25,802 nt of DNA from Anaerolineales bacterium UBA2395 (GTDB lineage Bacteria > Chloroflexota > Anaerolineae > Anaerolineales > Villigracilaceae), in contig DDSH01000030.1 in the NCBI GenBank assembly GCA_002343775.1, positions 265,755 to 291,556 of the forward strand, written 5' to 3'. A program made the position numbers and the translations under genes. Positions 22,505-25,802 of this stretch are shown one piece after another. The stretch's first letter is position 1; each line of letters opens with the position of its first letter. A model generated the notes under the pieces. That model had not been told where the DNA came from and searched no databases. It was given only the letters and a program-made list of their open reading frames with translations.

Positions 22505-22541
22505 AGTGTAAACCCTTGCTTTGTTTTTGCTGTGGATTATA
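22505..22541 (-). promoter_or_regulatory. Promoter region of the membrane protein gene
   Basis: Two -10 candidates lie on the minus strand: TATAAT at 22541-22536 directly after the kinase stop, and TACACT at 22510-22505, which is followed by only six bases (CCCCAT) before ATG 22498. The latter arrangement copies that of the OmpR-type regulator gene and would give a leaderless mRNA. Confidence 0.45.
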
Positions 22542-22547
22542 GCGCGG

Positions 22548-23609
22548 CTACGAAGGCTCGGGCAACTCAATTACAAACTCTGTCCCCTTTTGCTGCTCAC
22601 TCGTCACGCGGATTTCCCCGCCATGTGCCTGAATCAACTGTCGGGCAATGGCAAGCCCCAGCCCGCTGTGTGCGCGTCCGCTGCGCGATTTATCCCCGCG
22701 CCAGAATCTATCGAAGATGAAGGGCAGGTCTTCAGGTGCGATTCCCTCGCCAGAATCCTTGACCTTGACCCGCACGCTTCTTTCCTGACCCTGAATGGAT
22801 TCCGCTTCGACGGAAATTTCTCCACCCGATGGTGTGTGCCGCAGCGCATTTGAGATCAAGTTGGATAGCACCTGATTGATCCGATCATAGTCGGCAGTGA
22901 TCTCCTGCTCTGGGATCTGGCTGCGCATGGTCAATTCGACATTCTGAGATTTCGCCTGCGAGGAAAAACTCGACGTGAGATCTGCCATCAGGTCAGAGAG
23001 AAGGAAGCGGGTTGGGTGAAGCGGAAGTTGTCCGGTTTCGGCAAGCGACAGAGTCTGCAAATCCGCCACCAGGCGCGCAAGCAGTTTGGTTTCATCCAGT
23101 GTGTTGTTGATGTGTTCCGGCGTTGGCTCGTAGACTCCATCCAGCACGCCTTCAAGGTTGCCTTGAATGATGTGCAGGGGTGTGCGTAGTTCGTGGGCAA
23201 TGTCGGCGGTAAGGTTGCGGCGTTGTTGGTCGGCGCGTTCCAGTTCCTCGACCATTTTGTTGAAGCGTTTGATCAATTCGCTGAACATTTCTGAGTTGCG
23301 TTCCGTGACGCGCACCGAAAGATTGCCCTCTGCAACGGAGTCGATGGCGTTGAACATATCGCCAAGCGGCTGACCAAAACGCCGGTACAGGGTGAACATG
23401 GTAAAGACTGCCAGGATCATCACCGCTACCGGTGCAGCGCAGATCAACAGCCAGATGTTGCGAAAGCCGGAATATTCAGTAAATGCCCAATACAAGATGG
23501 CTGCCACGCCGCCAAAGAACAACGAAAAAATTCCGAAGAAGAAAATTGCGAACGGGAAGAATCGTCGTCCGCGACGGCGGGGCGGGAAATGATTGCCGTG
23601 GTTCATCAT
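22548..23609 (-). CDS. HAMP-domain sensor histidine kinase
   Basis: A 353-residue membrane histidine kinase. After a His/Arg-rich start (MMNHGNHFPPRRRGRR) come two helices (about 17-42 and 53-74) with an outside loop of only about ten residues, so no real extracytoplasmic sensor domain exists. A HAMP segment (about 75-128) leads to the H-box IAHELRTPL with phospho-acceptor His139, then the N-box (ISNALRH), the G1 box VKDSGEGI, the F-box FDRFWRG and the G2 box GLGLAIA. It lies three bases after the regulator gene, forming a two-component pair. The signal may be membrane state or a partner protein. Confidence 0.95.
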   Translation of the reverse strand: MMNHGNHFPPRRRGRRFFPFAIFFFGIFSLFFGGVAAILYWAFTEYSGFRNIWLLICAAPVAVMILAVFTMFTLYRRFGQPLGDMFNAIDSVAEGNLSVRVTERNSEMFSELIKRFNKMVEELERADQQRRNLTADIAHELRTPLHIIQGNLEGVLDGVYEPTPEHINNTLDETKLLARLVADLQTLSLAETGQLPLHPTRFLLSDLMADLTSSFSSQAKSQNVELTMRSQIPEQEITADYDRINQVLSNLISNALRHTPSGGEISVEAESIQGQERSVRVKVKDSGEGIAPEDLPFIFDRFWRGDKSRSGRAHSGLGLAIARQLIQAHGGEIRVTSEQQKGTEFVIELPEPS

Positions 23610-23612
23610 GCG

Positions 23613-24293
23613 TTACCCGATCTCCAGGAACCGATATCCAATCCCATAGACCGTTTCGATCATCGTCTTGCCGGAGGCGGCTTCTAGTTTTTTGCGCAGG
23701 TTTTTGATGTGAGAGTCGACGCTGCGGTCGAAACTGGAGGCAATGCCGTGAATATCTTCGAGCAATTGTTCGCGGGTGAGCGTTTGCCCGGGGCGTGCCG
23801 CCAGTAATTGTAATAGTTTGAACTCGTTGGGTGTCAACTTGATGGGGTTGTTGTTGAAAGTGACCGAGTATCGATCCGGGTCAACTTCCAATCCTCCCAC
23901 GCGGATCAGGCTTGGCGCTTTGACCTCGCCCTTGCTGCGGCGCAGTAGCGCGCGCACCCGTGCCACCAATGCGCGCGGCGAAAACGGTTTGGTGATGTAA
24001 TCATCCGCGCCGATCTCCAAGCCGGTGACTTGATCCACCTCTTCGGCTAATGCCGTCAACATGATGATGGGGACGTCACTTTCGCGGCGCAGGGTTTTGC
24101 ACACCTCGCGACCATCCATGATGGGCAGCATTAAATCCAATACGATCAGATCCGGTTTTTCATTGCGGGCAACTGTCAGCGCCGATTGACCGTCGGTGGC
24201 AGTCACCACGCGAAAACCATTTTTTTCAAGGTAGTCGCGTGCAATGCGCACGATCTTGGGTTCATCATCTACGACAAGGATGAGTTCTGGCAT
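23613..24293 (-). CDS. OmpR-family response regulator
   Basis: A 226-residue two-domain regulator. The receiver has the acidic pair Asp9-Asp10, phospho-acceptor Asp53 in VLDLMLPIMDG and Lys102 in ITKPF. The C-terminal winged helix (about 130-226) shows the OmpR/PhoB pattern LTPNEFKLLQLLAARPG, the recognition-helix region SFDRSVDSHIKNLRKKLE, and the closing wing YGIGYRF. It is the first gene of the pair with the histidine kinase. ATG 24293 stands six bases after a TATACT box, with no ribosome-binding site, suggesting a leaderless message. Confidence 0.96.
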   Translation of the reverse strand: MPELILVVDDEPKIVRIARDYLEKNGFRVVTATDGQSALTVARNEKPDLIVLDLMLPIMDGREVCKTLRRESDVPIIMLTALAEEVDQVTGLEIGADDYITKPFSPRALVARVRALLRRSKGEVKAPSLIRVGGLEVDPDRYSVTFNNNPIKLTPNEFKLLQLLAARPGQTLTREQLLEDIHGIASSFDRSVDSHIKNLRKKLEAASGKTMIETVYGIGYRFLEIG

Positions 24294-24299
24294 GGGGAG

Positions 24300-24305
24300 A
24301 GTATA
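24300..24305 (-). promoter_or_regulatory. -10 box of a probable leaderless response-regulator transcript
   Basis: TATACT (24305-24300, minus strand), then CTCCCC, then ATG 24293. The distance matches transcription start at the A of the start codon. Confidence 0.55.
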
Positions 24306-24315
24306 AAGTGGAAAC

Positions 24316-24336
24316 TGGTCAGTGGGTAGTGGGTAT
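24316..24336. repeat. Heptamer tandem array (TGGTCAG / TGGGTAG / TGGGTAT)
   Basis: Three adjacent, slightly diverged 7-base units occupy the region directly upstream of the -10 box of the response-regulator gene, where a -35 box or regulator site would lie. Confidence 0.65.
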
Positions 24337-24345
24337 TACAAGAAA

Positions 24346-24390
24346 GAGGAAAGAAGAAAGAGGCGTTTCTGACCTCTTCCTTCTTTCTTT
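24346..24390 (-). terminator. Purine-rich hairpin terminator after the His-rich membrane protein gene
   Basis: The arms 24346-24363 and 24373-24390 pair at 15 of 18 positions by eye around a nine-base loop, five bases after the stop of the minus-strand gene. The minus-strand distal arm is pyrimidine-rich and continues TTTCTTGT. It would separate this gene from the two-component pair. Confidence 0.5.
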
Positions 24391-24395
24391 GATTT

Positions 24396-24851
24396 CTATT
24401 CTTTCTTATTGGTCTCGGCGGATTTTTCGCCATCGCCATCGCCTTCGCCATGTGCGCGCTTGTGCCATCTCTCAAAGAACGGAGGGACGCCGCCTTCCCA
24501 ATCTTTGCGCCAGTGACCTTGGTGCCCCCAGCTGTGGCGCATGTGGCGGAAGAAGATGATCCGCAGCGCACCGAAGAACAGGAAAAGAAAGAGAATCGAG
24601 AAACAGATCGCCCCGAATGGATTGAAGAAGTACGGGTGACCGAAGCCATGTCCATACGGGTAGCCATAAGCGTACATCGGTGGGATGAATTGCCCGCTTC
24701 CTGCCGACCCTTGAATGGCTTCTGCCACCTCGGGAGCTTGTGCAATGCCGTGAGCGACTCCGGCGCGATAGACCGTGATCCCTCCCCCGGCGAGCAGACC
24801 GATCAGGAGCAAGACTCCGATCAGCCGAAATACAAAACTGTTGCGTGACAT
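24396..24851 (-). CDS. His/Gly/Tyr-rich two-helix membrane protein, function unknown
   Basis: A 151-residue protein. Helices at about 7-26 and 79-100 flank an outside loop that starts Ala/Gly-rich and ends in a Tyr/Gly/His/Pro stretch (MYAYGYPYGHGFGHPYF, 59-75). The cytoplasmic tail is rich in His and Trp (His103, 106, 110, 113, 130, 134) and ends acidic then basic. GGAGGT four bases before ATG 24851 is a strong ribosome site; a TTG further upstream is not needed. I do not recognise a family. The His-rich loops suggest metal binding, and the position upstream of a two-component pair suggests a sensing accessory or a regulated target; both are inference. Confidence 0.75.
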   Translation of the reverse strand: MSRNSFVFRLIGVLLLIGLLAGGGITVYRAGVAHGIAQAPEVAEAIQGSAGSGQFIPPMYAYGYPYGHGFGHPYFFNPFGAICFSILFLFLFFGALRIIFFRHMRHSWGHQGHWRKDWEGGVPPFFERWHKRAHGEGDGDGEKSAETNKKE

Positions 24852-24980
24852 GCGTACCTCCAATTAGGATTGAAATAATGTGAACTTACACTGCTACTGT
24901 ATCAACCCATTGTGGAAAAAATATGGATGGACAGGTGAGGGATTGTGGAGGGAATGTAGGAAAATCATTAGCGGCGCTTT
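24852..24980. promoter_or_regulatory. Spacer between dehydrogenase and His-rich protein genes
   Basis: This 129-base gap must hold the promoter of the His-rich protein gene and the end of the dehydrogenase transcript. TTGATA at 24894-24889 on the minus strand is a possible -35 box, without a matching -10. No hairpin terminator and no small gene was found. Confidence 0.25.
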
Positions 24981-25802
24981 CTACCGCACCTTCAACACGA
25001 TCTTCCCCTTTGCGTGCCCGGTTCCCAAATATCGCATCGCATCGGCGACCTGGCTTAGAGGATAGGTTTTCTCAACGAATGGCTTGACCTTCCCCGCTTC
25101 CACAAGACCTCGCAAAACATCCAAGTCCTTGCGGGTGAACTGGGCGACAAAGAAGGATATTTTTTGGCTCGCCCCCAATGCTCCCAGGCGGATCTTGAGT
25201 ACATGTGCCAACGGACCAATGACCGGGTTGCCTTTGGGTGCACCGACAATAACAAACCGAGCCTCAGGCGTTAACACGCGTTTGTACTCGCTCCAGGAAC
25301 GTGTCCCTGCGACATCCAACAAAAGGTCAAATTGCCTGCCGCAGCGGGTGAAATCTTCCTTGGTGTAATCGATCACGGAGTCAGCGCCCAACGAGTAGAC
25401 CATCTCCACGTTTTTTGTGCTGGTCACGCCGGTCACTTCTGCGCCGAAGGCTTTGGCGACCTGTACAGCGAAAGTGCCCACGCCTCCCGCCGCGCCGTTG
25501 ATGAGAACCTTTTGCCCGGGTTGGATCTTCCCGTAATCGCGCAATCCTTGCAGGGCGGTGATTCCTGCGGTGGGGATTGCTGCCGCTTCTTCAAATGAGA
25601 TGTTGGCAGGTTTACGCACCACGGCATTCACCACGCTGACATATTCTGCAAACGCGCCAGTACGCCCGCCATAAACTTCGTCACCTGCTTTGAGGTGTGT
25701 GACCTTGCCTCCCACGGCTTCTACCACCCCGGCAAAATCCGCACCAATACGCGAGTCTTTGGGTTTGAGCAATCCGCCCATCAGGCGGGCAACCAACAAA
25801 CC
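24981..25802 (-). CDS. Zinc-independent NAD(P)-dependent alcohol dehydrogenase / quinone oxidoreductase-like protein (partial, N-terminus beyond window)
   Basis: The last 274 or so residues of an MDR-superfamily oxidoreductase; the frame stays open through the right window edge, so about 50 N-terminal residues are missing. The GroES-like part shows GADFAGVVEAVG and AGDEVYGG; the Rossmann part shows LINGAAGGVGTFAVQVAKAFGA, the nucleotide-binding glycine motif. Residues for a structural zinc lobe are absent, matching the quinone-oxidoreductase branch. The closing TGHAKGKIVLKV is typical. The substrate is unknown. The TTG near 25799 is a leucine codon, not the start. Confidence 0.9.
   Translation of the reverse strand, partial: GLLVARLMGGLLKPKDSRIGADFAGVVEAVGGKVTHLKAGDEVYGGRTGAFAEYVSVVNAVVRKPANISFEEAAAIPTAGITALQGLRDYGKIQPGQKVLINGAAGGVGTFAVQVAKAFGAEVTGVTSTKNVEMVYSLGADSVIDYTKEDFTRCGRQFDLLLDVAGTRSWSEYKRVLTPEARFVIVGAPKGNPVIGPLAHVLKIRLGALGASQKISFFVAQFTRKDLDVLRGLVEAGKVKPFVEKTYPLSQVADAMRYLGTGHAKGKIVLKVR

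Overview
The window reads as a chromosomal segment of a GC-moderate bacterium, most likely a Chloroflexota member of the Anaerolineae type. That placement is inference from recalled gene families and style: a MoxR/DUF58/VWA operon, selA, PMT-like GT-C glycosyltransferases, and intergenic arrays of short tandem units. No rRNA, tRNA, CRISPR or insertion sequence was seen. Genes run mostly in two blocks: plus strand from about 720 to 11401, minus strand from 25802 down to 11652, converging on a pair of terminator hairpins at 11416-11493.

Left block (1-11401). A minus-strand nitroreductase is divergent from a membrane-anchored trypsin-like protease. The protease is followed by a MoxR AAA+ ATPase, a DUF58 protein and two BatA/BatB-like VWA membrane proteins, a set expected to act as a chaperone/assembly module at the membrane. 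After a terminator and an inverted-repeat element comes a coupled run: a small membrane protein, selA (selenocysteine synthase), a zinc-ribbon membrane protein and an M24 metallopeptidase. An ABC-type AAA ATPase and tsaD (tRNA t6A synthesis) close the block.

Right block (11652-25802, all minus strand). In transcription order from the right edge: a quinone-oxidoreductase-like dehydrogenase cut by the window end; a His-rich membrane protein; an OmpR-type regulator with its histidine kinase; an unrecognised multi-spanning membrane protein; uvrC, translationally coupled to a lone CheY-like receiver; a 49-residue membrane protein; prfA; a GT-C glycosyltransferase; a 722-residue protein that joins a second copy of that glycosyltransferase to a MalF-type sugar ABC permease; a MalG-type permease; prmC; and an HD-GYP phosphodiesterase.

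The most striking region is 12867-18968. prfA and prmC, which make release factor 1 and its methyltransferase and are often neighbours, are separated here by a membrane glycosyltransferase/sugar-permease module. One module member is a glycosyltransferase-permease fusion, and the last module gene overlaps prmC by four bases. A strong intrinsic terminator lies between prfA and the module. Other signals worth attention are short tandem arrays with periods of 7, 9 and 10 bases in several intergenic gaps, and four genes whose start codon sits only 6-8 bases after a -10-like hexamer, suggesting leaderless transcripts.
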